DNA of 64,000 nucleotides from Calamus simplicifolius (lineage: Eukaryota > Streptophyta > Magnoliopsida > Arecales > Arecaceae): contig UESW01004011.1 of the NCBI GenBank assembly GCA_900491605.1, positions 1,303,118 through 1,367,117 of the forward strand. The letters run 5' to 3'. Shown here in pieces: positions 50,269-62,769 of this stretch. Each line of letters opens with the position of its first letter. Within the stretch, counting starts at the first letter, position 1. The position numbers and the translations under genes are program-made. The notes under the pieces are model-generated. The model searched no databases, had not been told where the DNA came from, and saw only the letters and a list, made by a program, of their open reading frames with translations.

Positions 50269-51220
50269 CCTATAATGTGGGAGGTTTGGTAAGGTTGCTC
50301 CTGGGACTAAATCAATGGCGTATTGGATGTCCCTAAGTGGTGGAAGGTGGTCAGCAGGTCATTTGGAAATACATCCTTAAAGTCCTCTAATAATTCAACT
50401 ACTTCCTGAGGGTGCTCTTTCTGGGTAGGCTCTTGTGTTTCTCTAGTGGTTAAGATCCAAACAGGTGTACCCTTAGTGAGTTCTTTCTCAATCTCTTTTG
50501 CAGTTATCAGATTGACTCTAGTCTTTGTTTCCTTTAGGTGGCTCGATCCTCTCTTAACCGTGTCCTTAGGTGGTGAAGGGTTGATTACAAACTTCTTTCT
50601 AAGGTGCATGAATGAGCAAGAATTAGATTGGCTAAAAAGGGTTGCATCATGGTCAAATAACCAGGGTCAACCTAAGATGATACTACTCACTCCCATTGGT
50701 AGAACATCACACCACACTTTCTCCTGATAGGACTGTAATTGGATTTGGACTAGACACCTACTTTTGATAGGAATTGATGTGGAGTCTATCAAGAAACCTT
50801 ATAGGGGTTTGGATGGGGAGCTGTGGATAAGCCTAAAGTTTTGACAGCACTAGTAGATATGGTATTCACACAACTTCCACTATCTATGATTATCTTACAC
50901 ACCTTATCCCCTAACTTGACAAAGGTTTGTAGGATGTTAGTCCTACGCCAATCATCCTGGGTCTTAGTCTGGGTAAGGATGCATCTAACTACTCTCAAAA
51001 GATCAGGGTCTACAAGATCCTCATCACCTTCATACTCATCTACCAGATTATCCACAGCCTGATTTCTTCCTCGACACAATCATCTAAGGGTGCTTTGGAT
51101 TCAGACTCATTTTCCTCTAACCCTTCCATGTACAAGGCTCTATTTGGGCAATTGCTCGCATAATGGCCTATCTGATGACATTTGAAGCAAGCATTCCGGT
51201 TTGGGTTTCTCTGAACTTCT
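50269..51220 (-). pseudogene. Protease and nucleocapsid region of the chromodomain gypsy element
   Basis: 51140-51210 reads CFKCHQIGHYASNC, an intact CCHC zinc knuckle. 50789-51079: KIIIDSGSCVNTISTSAV, the aspartic protease active site (DSG). 50307-50609 is the spacer to RT. The frames are broken between these segments. Confidence 0.85.
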
Positions 51221-52353
51221 GGTGCTTTGCCCTTATCATCTCTACGGGTCAGAGGTGTACCAGAGTTAGGCCGGTTGGGTCACATTTGACTTGGTCCTGG
51301 CTGCTGACTAGGTGCACTAATTCTAGGGATTTCTGTCTACGATAAACTGGTCCCTATGAAATCTCTTAGCATCGCGTGCTATCTGATAGGCTAGCTCTAA
51401 ATCTTGAACTTCTCTCATGAACAACTCTTTCTGGATTTCTTCCCTTAATCCAGCTCTGAATCTATATAAGGTAACTGATTGGACTCATCGACATTGCATC
51501 TCATCACAAATTCATCAAACTTTGCAATGTACTCAGCTACACTCTTTGTTCCTTGGGTCAATCTCTGCCACTGATCTAGAAGTCTTTGGTAGTAGGACAT
51601 GGGAAGGTACTTCTCTCTAAGTCTACACTTCATTGCTCTCCAGGTTACTATGGGAACATCACCTCTCTGTCTAATGAATCTCTCGACATTTCCCTAGTAT
51701 AACCGAGCCTGACGGACTAACCTAAGCTTTGCAAATTTGCACTTCTTTTCCTCAGTCATTTCGTACCACTCAAAATACTGATCCATCTTGCCCTCCCAAT
51801 CTACATAAACCTTAGGATCTAGACTTCCATCAAAAGTGGGTGCTTCTAATCTAATATTCCTAAAAGTTCGGTCATACTGGTCCATTTGGTCCTGATTGGG
51901 TCTCCTAGGATTTGGCTCATAAGCTGGGTCATGGAGTGATCTCCTAGGATTCGGGTCATGGATTCGATTAAAATTGAGTCTTCTAGGATTTGGCTCAAAG
52001 AAAGGTTCTTGATTAGGCCTTCTAGGATTGGGTTCAGGAAAAAGGTCTTGGTGTAGAGCTCTTCTAGGGTTGATGGGCATACTTAACTCTGGTTCAGGCT
52101 CTAATTCCATTTGGGCCTCATGGGCTCTTATAGGAGTACCTGCCTCTAATTGATCAAGCCTAAAAATGATATGGGTCATTTGATCAGTTATGCTTTGGGT
52201 GGTCTGGGTCAATTGATCAGTCAGATTCTGGTTTAGTTGGGCCATTTGATCATTCAGGGTTTTCATCAAGGTCTCAAAATTTTGGTCCATGGTTGCACTT
52301 GATTGAGCATGGATTTGGTAGGGTGTACCTGACCTAGTTGTCATACAATGCAA
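51221..52353 (-). pseudogene. gag of the chromodomain gypsy element
   Basis: 52353-51694 is open for 219 codons: a Gln/Thr-rich helical N-terminus, then six PNPRR or INPRR repeats (52080 down to 51890), then the start of the gag domain (FDGSLDPKVYVDWEGKMDQY). After a stop it continues 51445-51633 (REKYLPMSYYQRLLDQWQRL, SVAEYIAKFDEFV). Only a stop at 51691 and a short shift separate the parts. Confidence 0.85.
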
Positions 52354-52843
52354 TTAGGCACACAAGCCCTTAGCTTGATTTATCATGAGATGCATGCAAC
52401 ATTCATATGAATCCTAAAATTATGTGCAGAATTTTTGTGTGTGTTGCAACTCCAAAGTGATGCAGGGGAGTATTGTGTAACATATTCAGAAAATTTAAAA
52501 AAATTTACAGAATACTCTTAACTCAATAATGATACTTCAGGTGAAAGAAAATTAAATTTAAAATTCGTTGCTTTACTGGGTAGTTCATGGAACCCAGTCA
52601 AGTCTGAAAACAGAACAGAACCTATCCTCAGACCTTATTTCGGCTGGCAAAAAATTCACAGTCCGAAATAATGCTTGAGAAAATTCTGAAAAATACTTTG
52701 AATTATAAAGAATCTAGCAAAACAAAATCATAAAATTTTAAATTTTTTACATGCTGCAACAATTAAAATATCAGACCATATACTACAATATTCAGATAAT
52801 CCAGCGAGCAAGCAAAACTAGAAATTTTGCCCTAACCAACCAT
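52354..52843 (-). other. Leader between primer site and gag
   Basis: AT-rich [12 protein letters not shown] leader of the chromodomain gypsy element; no features other than the adjoining primer site. Confidence 0.6.
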
Positions 52844-52855
52844 GCTCTGATACCA

Positions 52856-53642
52856 TGATGATATGGGAAAACCGATGTGGGATGTATTTCTAATAGAATT
52901 AGTAAAGATTAAATGAACGATTAAGTGAAATAACACATGCATTCGCTCATTGTTTAAGAACTAGAAATTTTATGAGGGGACTTAGAAGACTAAACAAAGT
53001 AATAAAGAAGCGGATCATTGTGGTTAAGAAACCACTCAGATTAGGGCTAAGTAAATCTAATAATTACAAATCTGAAAGGATTTTAAAGAGGGTTCTCCCA
53101 GTAATTAATAAACTTAAGTAAAATCGATGCACTCAGGGAAGGAACTTGAGGATGACAAGGGATTTCACCATATTGTAAGCTTCCGTACCTTGATTCATGG
53201 TGGGAACAACCTGCAACTTTGGAACCATGGAAGCCGGGGATCCTTGATCGGTTGAAAATGGGCTTGAAGCAAAGTGGAGAAAGGAGGATAAAATGTGACG
53301 ATATAATAGACACCAGGCCTCATGCCTATCCTCTCACAGGGGACCCATCTAACAAGCAGGGATTTTCTCAAGAAAACTTCATTAATCATCTTCTCTTATA
53401 AAAAGCCAGGAGCCCTTTTTATAGACTACCAATCACTTACACCATATTATCATTAGAGGAAGAAGATCTCGGCCAGCCAAGAGAAGAATGTGGGGCGTCT
53501 CATGATTTATGGAGGCGGTTTCCAATGTGGGCGTCCATGATTTGTGGAGGCAGTTTCCAATATGGACGTCCCTTGATTTATGGAGGTGGTTTCCAAGAGG
53601 AAACGTACGAAGAGGAGAATGTGGGGCATCCCATGATTTTTG
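52856..53642 (-). repeat. 5' LTR of the chromodomain gypsy element, truncated in the window
   Basis: Starts TGATGATATGGG next to the primer-site complement GCTCTGATACCA. Interrupted by the copia LTR at 53643; the remainder should lie beyond the copia element. Confidence 0.85.
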
Positions 53643-55288
53643 TGTTAGTAATAGTGCCCTAGGCCTATTGTATGGACATGGTATTTTGAATATTTATGAG
53701 CATTTACTATTATCATAATTTACATGTTTATTATATAATAATATCCTTGAATAATATTATTAATTATTCTAAATGTCCCTAATCGGTTATTATTGTGGGA
53801 ATAATAAATTAAGATTAGTATGAAATTTGATTGATATTCATGGCATGAATATGTTTTTGAGATACAAATCAAATTTATATGTATTTGTTGAGAACAAATA
53901 TTGGACAAGACCCGCCTTGAGATTAATACATGGATCAAAGTCATAAGTTTATCTCTAGTAGTTGTGTCATTAAATCCTTAGACCTAGATTGCTATAGTTC
54001 TTAACATGAGGAATATTATGTTTTGACATAATCAAACGTTGTCTTTAACCGATGATTATAAAGATTATGCTTGAACATAATAAGAATCATGTAGTGAGAT
54101 ATGAGTGATTAAGATGGAATTTGTCCCTCTTATTATAAGAGAGATATCTCTGGGCCCCTCGATGATTGAGACTGAGAAATGCATGGCCGTGCTCAAATGA
54201 ATTGATGGAGATCAATATCATTTGTTTAGTCAGTCTAATTGGGTTTCAAGAAATTAAAGATAGAGCGATATAAGGTTGACTTTTTCCATGCCTTATATTC
54301 TATCAAGATATCATATGACAAAAGGATTATGTCATTAGCTACTTTAAGGTTGTCTTGGAACATGAGCTTTTTTATTTAACTTGGGTAGTCATAATGTCTT
54401 GCTAGAGGCCGCTTATGACTTATAGGATCAAAATGTGATTTAGGCCTACTGCCAACATTAATTGAACCTATAGGATTGCACACTAAGAACGGACAATAAT
54501 GGTTATGGTTTGTTACTCTCTATAGTAATTTAAAATGATGAGATTATTTTAAATTACAAATAATAATTAGTTGTTATTTAGATTCAAGTTTAATTTTGAA
54601 AAAATTTAAATTTATAATTTAAATTATGATAAGTAATTAATTAGTTATATTTTCTTATTGGATAAGAAATAATCCATAAAGGTTTTTGGTTAAAAATATA
54701 AATTCCTTATTTGGTAAGGACTAGGATTTAAATTGTCATTATTTAAAAGGAGTTTTAAATAAATATTAATTAAAATCCTAGTTAACCAAAAACCCCTAGC
54801 AGACTTGTGTATATATGATATATATGTTTTTAATGTCTATTGGGGCATTTGAAAGGTCGTGTCTATTGGGGCATTTGAAGAGTCGTGTCTTTTGCCTTGA
54901 AAAATAGAAAACAGAGAGTTGACGACGATGGTTTGTTTTTATGAAAAATGAACTTTTGAACTAGCATTCAAAAATTTGACGATGGTTCATTTTTGTGAAA
55001 AATGAACTTTTGAACTAGCATTCAAAAACTGTTTTGGTGTCCGTTCGTGTGTGGATACTTGTAGAGGGTGGTCGTCTTTCTGAAGGCAGCACCTTTGAAG
55101 ATCCGAGCAAGCCCAACACAAGAACAAACGGATTACATACTGATCAACAAAAGGTAATATTTTTGTTTATCCTTCTTTCGTTTTTATGAAACGCATGTGA
55201 TCCTTGGTGGGTTATGGAATAAATTTATTTTGTTTCCGCTGCCATTTTATTCCAATTAGATTGGGATTTTCTATTCCGTAATCCAACA
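53643..55288 (+). repeat. Copia 5' LTR
   Basis: 1646 bp, from TGTTAGTAATAG to ATCCAACA. It has two internal tandem duplications: ‘tctattggggcatttgaa’ (54836 and 54862) and a 53-54 bp unit ending ‘gaactagcattcaaaaa’ (about 54920-55030). Confidence 0.85.
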
Positions 55289-56647
55289 GTGGTATTAGAG
55301 CCACTTGCGTTTTCATAAAAATCGATTTTGCCATGTTTGATTGTATGCATGAGATGTATATGATCTTGGCATGATTTGCGTTCTTGTATATATGTAACAA
55401 TAGGGTTTGCGCGAATGACATAGATAATAGGTTTTCTAAGGTGTTAATTGATGAATCTGTTTCCTGTAAGGATTCGTTAATATGATTAAGAATCCGAATG
55501 GGATATTGCAATTAAAGTGTTTAATAGCATGATATATGATTTCAGTGTTGTCTTAATTAGATTAATACATGAACTGAATTCACATATCAATAAGGATTTA
55601 TCAATTGCTGTTTATGGTGGTGCGGAACCGCCGTACTACCTAATCTGAGCGCCTTATAAATTTAATTGGTTTTAAACAACATGCCTATTATAACTATTTT
55701 CTTTAATGCAATATGTATATGCTATATGATAACATGATATTTTGCATGGTGTGTTGCTTTGTATGGTGCATAGTATGGCCTTGTGACCAATGTGATTGGC
55801 AGGTTTTTATTATTCTTTTACAAGGGTTGTAATTATTAAATATGGCCTGCGTGCCATTTTGTTTCATTGTAATTTTTTTTACTTTTAGTAGTATTTGTTT
55901 ATTTATTGTAATAAAAAGAAGACAAAGCAAGCCATTTGAAGTCATGCAATCCAACCATGGTGATGGAGGAGCTAGGTGTCTATGCACAAGATGATGGTCA
56001 AGTAGACATTATGGTGTTGCTCATTATTACCTAGGATTGACCATTGATCTTCATATTGGCTTATGAAGATCAATCTTGATAAGGCCATACTATGACATTT
56101 ATTATATACATGTATGAGATGCTATGTATGATGTTTTATAAGTATGTGATACTAAATGCATGATGAGATCTATTAATTCTATCTATCTAGATCCCTCACA
56201 TAAAATTTTAAGTTGACATGCCATCCATATTTAAACACTTGTCAAGGCTTTTATCACCTTAATGTGGGTTCTACCAAAGTAGAAGTACATTAGGTTACAT
56301 TAGTGAGACAAGATGGGTAATGGTGCTACCCATATGTTTAAAAATGGTTTAACTTAATTAGGTTATCAAAATGGTTTTGGGCCTAATGGCATGAGATGGG
56401 ATTTAAACATGCCGGGACATATGATGTCAAAATCCCATAAATTTCTAAGAGTTGCATGAGTTGCAATTGGTAAGAGTTACCTACCTAAAAAACTTAATTT
56501 TAAGTGTCATGCCAAAGCTGACTTAAAGTTGAGTATAAATATGGATCTTAGCTCACTAAATTAATATGATTATTATTATTGAGGGTTGTTAATTTAGTGG
56601 GAGTTTTTCATAATCAAAATACTTAACGAACTTTGCATTTATTGTAG
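55289..56647 (+). other. Copia leader, non-coding
   Basis: Begins with the primer site and runs 1.36 kb to the gag start. AT-rich, no gene seen; long leaders of this type carry packaging signals. Confidence 0.65.
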
Positions 56648-57465
56648 ATGGCCAACAATGATAACAATTCTACTATGTCACTGCGATCAATCCTTGAGAA
56701 GGACAAACTTACTGGGACTAATTTCCTTGACTGGTTTCAAAATTTGAGAATTGTTCTCAAACAAGAAAGGAAGCTTTATGTCCTGGATCAACCTCACCCT
56801 GAAGAACCAGCCGATAATGCTTCTAGAGCTGAAAAGAATGCTTATGAGAAGCATCATAATGACTCTATTGATGTTGCATGCTTGATGCTAGCTACCATGA
56901 GTTCTGAACTTCAGAAAGATTTGGAAAACATGGAAACTTATGATATGATTGTCAATCTAAAGGAAATGTTCCAGCAACAAGCAAGGCAAGAAAGGTATGA
57001 TACTACCAAGGCATTGCACTCTTGCAAAATGGCTGAGGGTGCTTCAGTTAGCGCTCATGTGTTGAAAATGAAAGGCTATATTGAGCACCTTGATAGGCTT
57101 GGATTTCCATTGAGCCAAGAGTTGGCAACAGATTTGATCCTAAATTCACTTCCTGATAGTTATGGCCAGTTTATCATGAACTATAACATGAATGAAATGG
57201 ACAAATCAATTTCTGAGCTGCATACGATGCTTAAAACTGCTGAACAGAATATTAAGTCCAAGCCTGGCCATGTTCTGATGGTTCAAAAGGGAAAGGGCCT
57301 TATGAAGAAAAAAAAGGAAAGGGTAAGGGAAGGGCTGGAAAGTCCAATGCTCAACCCAAGCCCAATCCTAAACCCAAGGCTAAAGCCCCAAAGGAGGGTG
57401 TCTGTTTCTTTTGCAATGAACCTGGTCATTGGAAGAGAAACTGCAAGCTGTATTTGGAGGATCTA
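56648..57465 (+). pseudogene. Copia gag
   Basis: Starts MANNDNNSTMSLRSILEKDK and contains LTGTNFLDWFQNLRIVLKQE, ALHSCKMAEGASVSAHVLKM and TDLILNSLPDSYGQFIMNYN, the copia gag (UBN2-like) domain. The zinc knuckle CFFCNEPGHWKRNC lies at 57403-57444 in the -1 frame. The shift occurs at or near an A8 run (57308-57315), so the track in the gag frame ends with nonsense residues. Likely a single-base mutation. Confidence 0.85.
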
Positions 57466-58725
57466 AAGAAGAAGAAGAAGACTGGTGAGACCGGTTCTTC
57501 AGGTATTTATGTTATAGAGATTAATTTTTCTCCTTCTAGTTCCTGGGTATTAGATACTGGATGTGGATCTCACATTTGCACAAATGTGCAGGGGCTTAAA
57601 AGGAGTAGACAACTGAAGAAGGGCGAAGTTGATCTTCGAGTAGGCAATGGAGCAAAAGTTGCTGCTTTAGCTGTAGGAAGTTATGAACTTTCTTTGCCCA
57701 GTGGGCTTTTGTTAGTTTTGAACAATTGCTTTTATGTTCCTACAATGTGTAGGAATATTATTTCAGTTTCTTGTTTGGATAATGATGGTTTTTCTTTTAT
57801 TATTAAGAATAATAATTGCTCCATTTATCATAAAGACATGTTCTATGCAAATGCCGAATTACTAGATGGTCTTTATGTTTTGAATCTTCAAAAATCCAAC
57901 AATTCTTCTGTCTATAACATAACTACCAAGAAATTTAAGTCCAATGACTTAAATTCAACCTATCTTTGGCATTGTCGCCTTGGCCATATAAATGAGAAAC
58001 GCATATCAAAACTCCATCAAGATGGACTTTTGAACTCATTTGATTTTGAATCATATGATACATGTGAATCTTGTCTATTGGGTAAGATGACAAAGGATCC
58101 CTTTACTGGACACAGTGAAAGGGCCAATGAATTATTGGGCCTAATACATACAGATGTATGTGGACCATTAAGTTCAGATGCCTAGAAGAGGTTACAAGTA
58201 CTTCATTACATTTACTGATGACTTCAGTAGATATGGTTATGTCTACTTGATGAGACACAAATCTGAATCATTTGAAATGTTCAAATCTTTTCAAAATGAA
58301 GTACAAAACCAACTTGGCAAGACAATCAAGGCACTTCGATCTGATCGAGGTGGAGAATATTTGAGCCAAGATTTTTATGACCATCTTAGAAGTTGTGGAA
58401 TCATTCCACAACTAACTCCTCCTGGAACACCACAATGGAATGGTGTGTCTGAAAGAAGGAATCAACTTTATTAGATATGGTTCGATCTATGATGAGTCTA
58501 ACAGATCTTCCACTTACCTTTTGGGGTTATGCACTTGAAACAGCTGCGTTCACACTAAATCGAGTTCCAACCAAAGCGGTTGAAAAGACGCCATATGAGA
58601 TGTGGACTGGTAAAAAGCCCAGTTTGTCTTTTCTTAAGATTTGGGGTTGTGAAGCTTATGTAAAACGTCAAGTTTCAAATAAGCTGGAACCCAAGTCTGA
58701 CAAATGTTTTTTGTGGGTATCCTAA
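57454..58725 (+). pseudogene. Copia protease and integrase
   Basis: SSWVLDTGCGSHICTNVQ is the protease active site (DTG). HCRLGHINEKRISKLHQDGL and CESCLLGKMTKDPF form the integrase zinc domain. After a frameshift at about 58180: YFITFTDDFSRYGYVYLMRH, IKALRSDRGGEYLSQDFYDH, PGTPQWNGVSERRN, the DDE core. A stop at about 58472, then LTDLPLTFWGYALETAAFTL and KTPYEMWTGKKPSLSFLKIW. Confidence 0.9.
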
Positions 58726-59578
58726 AGAGACTAAAGGATACTACTTTTACAATCCCATTGAGAACAAAGTGTTTGTTGCTCGGAATGGTGTCTTTCTAGA
58801 AAGGGAATTTATTTCTAAAGGAACCAGTGGGAGCAAGGTACAAATCGAAGAAATTCGAGAACCACAAGATAACATTGAACCGCCTGTGGATGCTCAAAGT
58901 CAACAAACCATTGTTGACACACCACCTGTAGCACAAAAATTACGTAGATCTGATAGGATACGTCATGAGCCCGAGAGATATGGATTTCTTGTGACTGATA
59001 ATCATGATGTATTGTTAGTGGATCAAAATGAACCTACTACCTATCAAGAGGCTATGTTAGATCCAGACTCTGAGAAATGGTTAGAGGCCATGAAGTCTGA
59101 AATCCAATCCATGTATGATAATCAGGTATGGACCTTGATTGAGCCACCTGAAGGTACAAAGACCATTGGGTGCAAATGGGTTTTCAAAAAGAAAACTGAC
59201 ATGGATGGTAAAGTGCATACTTACAAAGCAAGGCTAGTTGCAAAAGGTTTCAAACAAACTCATGGTATAGACTATGATGAAACTTTTTCACCTGTAGCCA
59301 TGCTTAAGTCTATTAGAATTCTCATTGCCATTGCTGCATATTATGACTATGAGATTTGGCAAATGGATGTTAAAACTGCGTTTCTTAATGGAAACTTACT
59401 TGAGGATGTGTACATGACACAACCTGAGGGTTTTGTACAACCTGAGAATTCTAGTAAAGTATGCAAGCTTCAAAGATCCATTTATGGTTTGAAGCAGGCT
59501 TCTCGGAGTTGGAATCTTCGTTTTGATGAATCAGTCAAAGATTTTGGATTTATCAAAAATGAAGATGAACCTTGTGTT
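58726..59578 (+). pseudogene. Copia reverse transcriptase, N-terminal half
   Basis: Open from 58769: LRRSDRIRHEPERYGFL linker, then WVFKKKTDMDGKVHTYKARL, FSPVAMLKSIRILIAIAAYY, WQMDVKTAFLNGNLLEDVYM, IYGLKQASRSWNLRF, ending at NEDEPCV. The YVDD active site would come just after and is missing because the next LTR interrupts the gene. Confidence 0.9.
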
Positions 59579-61070
59579 TGTTGACCCAATTATTGATTTT
59601 GATGATTAATAAAAGATTTGAGTATATTCATTTTATTACTAATAGATTTAACAAGTGTTTCAGGTCTTAAAAATCTTTGATCAATCAAAAGACATAAAGA
59701 AACGTGTTTTGAATCTTTGCCAAAAGAAAGTTTCAAATTCAGAGCCTGGAGTCGACACCTAGGAGATTTGGAGCCGACCCCATGGCCAATCAAATGTCTT
59801 TCTAATTTTTGGCATGGTCCGGAGCGACACCCAGAGTTTCGGAGCCGACACCCAAAGTTTCAGAGTCGACACTTACAGTGTCTGGAGCCGACTGATGCGG
59901 GAACAGAACGCGTGTTTTTGACTACTCTGGAGCCGACACTTACAGTCTTTCGGAGCCGACTCCCGAATGTGGCGAGTCGACACTCAACTTTTTTGGAGCC
60001 GACTCCTCAACGAACTCTTTACTTTCTATTTTTGGATAACCGACTTGGAGCCGACACCTGAAAAGTTGGAGCTGACTCCAACCTGTCAGGAACGGATTTT
60101 TAAAATGCCAGATCAGCTCAAACGGTAATATTTTGTTTCACCTAACTTCTAACGGATATATTTTGTATGGACAAACTTTCTAGGTACTTTCCAACGGCTA
60201 GTTTCTCACCAAAAACATGGATTAAGAAAAATCTATAAAAGGGGGAGAACGCTCGTTTGAAAAAGAAAAAAAAAAAAAAAAATAGAGTGAAAACAAATCA
60301 AAAATCGAGAAGTCTTGAGCTTAAAATCAAAGAGAAAAGAGTCCAAGTTCAAATCCATCTACTCCAGATAGCTCAAAGAGAAATCCAAGGCATTCAAAAT
60401 CAAAAATCAGATGATTTTCCAAAAAGAAGAAAAAGAAGCCAAAAGCCCTGTTGTGATTTTCCAACTTCTCATCTGCAACATTTGCAAAGAATCCGAGCTG
60501 AGGCCTGATTCAACATCTCCAAAGAGAAGAGGAAAAGAAGAAAAGAAGAAAAGCTCAAATCCAATCTGCTTCAAACAGGCTTTTCTAACCTTGTTCATTT
60601 ACATTGAATATTTGCTCATTTAAGGAGCTATTGTTATTGTAAACACTTTTCTTACTTGTTTTTGCTAATTCAATCAGGGGGATTGAATTAGTGGAGGTAG
60701 TATACCTCGGGGCAAGCTAGATTAGCTGTGTTTGGGTTTTGTGCTGGTGAGCCCGGAAAACCAGCTGGGTTCGTTGTGATCCCGGGAAAAACAACAAGTT
60801 CTGAGTTGGGAGCTTGTAAAACAACTCGACTGTATCAAGAGGATAGTGTGGACCCAAGTGGATCTTGGGAGTGGACGTAGGTGTTGGATACACCGAACCA
60901 CTATAAAATCTTTGTGTTTGCCATGCTTTGATTGTCTCTCTCTCTATCTCTTTGTTTGTGATTAATATTCCTTTGCACTTAATTTATTTATCTCAAAGCC
61001 GATCATTTTCAAAGGTTAAATTTTTAAGAACCCAATTCACCCCCCTCTTGGGTTGCCATCTGGGCCAATA
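59579..61070 (+). repeat. SIRE/Opie-like 5' LTR
   Basis: About 1.49 kb; the exact end is uncertain (CA is not clear: ...GGGCCAATA). Contains ‘ggagccgacac’ units at irregular 20-45 bp spacing between 59745 and 60075, and an A17 run (60262-60280). Confidence 0.8.
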
Positions 61071-61131
61071 ATTGGTATCAGAGCTAGTGCTCATTTGAAT
61101 TTGGTCTAACGATCAAGAGCTAAAGATCCAA

Positions 61132-62110
61132 ATGGCAGCTCAAGCTAGTTCATCTTATTTAGAAGGTCAATCCACTAATCGACCTCCTTTGTTTAATGGA
61201 ACTAATTATTTATTGGAAAGCTAGGAAAATTTTATTCAAGCACTTGACTATGACTTATGGGGTATCATAGTTAATGGTCCACATACACCCACAATCAGAG
61301 TAGATAACATGGTGATTCCTAAGCCAGAAACGGAATGGGATGACATGATAAAAAATTGGCACAACTTAATGCCAAGGCTATGAATATTTTATATTGTTCA
61401 TTAGATGCAAATAATTTAATCGAATTTCTACATGTATTACCATGAAAGAAATTTGGGATAGATTAGAGGTTACCCATGAGGGTACAAATCAAGTTAAAGA
61501 ATCAAAGATTAATATTTTAGTATATAAATATGAATTGTTCAGCATGGAACAAACTGAAACCATCACATGCATGTACACAAGATTCACTGATATTGTAAAT
61601 GGTTTGAAAAGTCTTGGCAAGACCTACACTAACTCTGAACTTATGCGTAAAATTCTTAGGTCACTTCCAAAATCATGGAAGCGAAGGTGACTGCAATCCA
61701 AGAAGCCAAGGACTTAAACTTTTTACCTTTGGAGGAACTACTTGGATCCTTAATGACTCATGAGCTAACCATGAAACAACATCAAGAGGAGGAAGTCAAG
61801 AAGAAGAAAATTGCTCTTAAAGCTGCAGAAAGTGAGGAGAGCTGCAGTGATGATGATGATGATGAAGAAACTGCACTCCTTGCTAGAAAATTTAAGAAAT
61901 TCATGCAAAGAAGGAGACCCTTCCACAAGAAAAAGTCCAGAACAAAAATGGAAGGAGAAAAGAGAAAGAGAAGAACAAAGAAAAAGAAAGAGCCCTTGAT
62001 TTGTTATGAGTGTAAGAAAGCAGGGCATTTTAGATATGATTATCCTCAATTAAAGAAAGTTTACAAGAAGAAGAAAGCCTATGTTGCAACCTAGAGTGAT
62101 AGTGAAGAAT
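61132..62110 (+). pseudogene. SIRE/Opie-like gag
   Basis: ATG at 61132 gives MAAQASSSYLEGQSTNRPPL then FNGTNYL and a stop. Further blocks: FIQALDYDLWGIIVNGPHTP, IWDRLEVTHEGTNQVKESKI (61449), and a Lys/Glu-rich part. The zinc knuckle reads CYECKKAGHFRYDYP, where the last Cys has become Tyr. Frameshifts near 61355 and 61683. Confidence 0.85.
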
Positions 62111-62153
62111 CCTCTTCTGAGGAGGAATAAAGGAAGTTGCCAACATTTGCTTT

Positions 62154-62760
62154 ATGGCGAACGACGACGAGGTAAGTACTGAAACCCTTTATGATGATTT
62201 TACATTTGATGAATTATATGAAGCTTTCAATGAATTAATAAGTGATTTTAAGGTTCTGAAAAAGAAGAACAAATCTTTAAAAATTGACAATTTAAATCTT
62301 GCCAAAGAGAAGGATAAATTAGTCCATGAAGTTGAAAAATTGAAATCAGAAAATGAAGTTTTGATTGAAGAAAAAGGATCAATTTCCAAAGAAAATGATA
62401 GATTAAGAAGGAGTTAAAAAATATAAAAATATTATTGATAAATTTACATATAGTTCTAAAAAACTTAATTTATTATTGAGTAATCAAAGAGCTATATTTG
62501 ATAAGGCTGGATTAGGTTATAGACCGAACATAAAACAAAAATATGTCAAAAATTTCTTTAGAAAAGAACAAGATAAAGATGAAGTTTTATGTCATTATGT
62601 AACAAGAAAGGCCATAAATCCTATGAATGTGAATGCAAGAAAAAGCAACAAGAAATTAATTGCTAAAGGAAAGAAAATATGGGTTCCAAAAGGAACTATC
62701 TTTATTGCTACTAACCATGAAGGACCCAAGAAGGCTTGGGTACCTAAATATAAGATTTGA
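62154..62760 (+). pseudogene. Coiled-coil spacer between gag and protease
   Basis: 62154-62417 encodes a Lys/Glu/Leu-rich coiled coil (LKKKNKSLKIDNLNLAKEKD). 62476-62760 continues (AGLGYRPNIKQKYVKNFF, then KIWVPKGTIFIATNHEGPKK). This is the usual region after the knuckle in SIRE/Opie elements. One frameshift near 62415. Confidence 0.75.
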
Positions 62761-62769
62761 TCATTTTTG

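Larger units (their letters stand above)
46413..53642 (-). mobile_element. Chromodomain Ty3/gypsy element (5' LTR interrupted by copia)
   Basis: Left LTR from 46413 (first base C instead of T) to about 47497; right LTR from 52856 to 53642, where a copia element interrupts it. On the minus strand the order is 5' LTR, primer site (complement of 52844-52855, GCTCTGATACCA), gag, protease, RT, RNase H, integrase, chromodomain, polypurine tract and 3' LTR. It is a chromovirus with several stops and an altered RT active site. The rest of the 5' LTR and the second target duplication lie outside the window; the first would be GCCAT (46408-46412). Confidence 0.88.
53643..59578 (+). mobile_element. Ty1/copia element inserted in the gypsy LTR, itself interrupted
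   Basis: LTR 53643-55288, primer site TGGTATTAGAGCC (55290-55302), leader, gag, protease, integrase and RT in copia order. The RT frame stops at CGTGTTT-like sequence near 59578, where a new LTR (TGTTGACCC) begins. RNase H and the 3' LTR should lie beyond the window. Only a few frameshifts and stops are present, so it is younger than most elements here. Confidence 0.9.
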
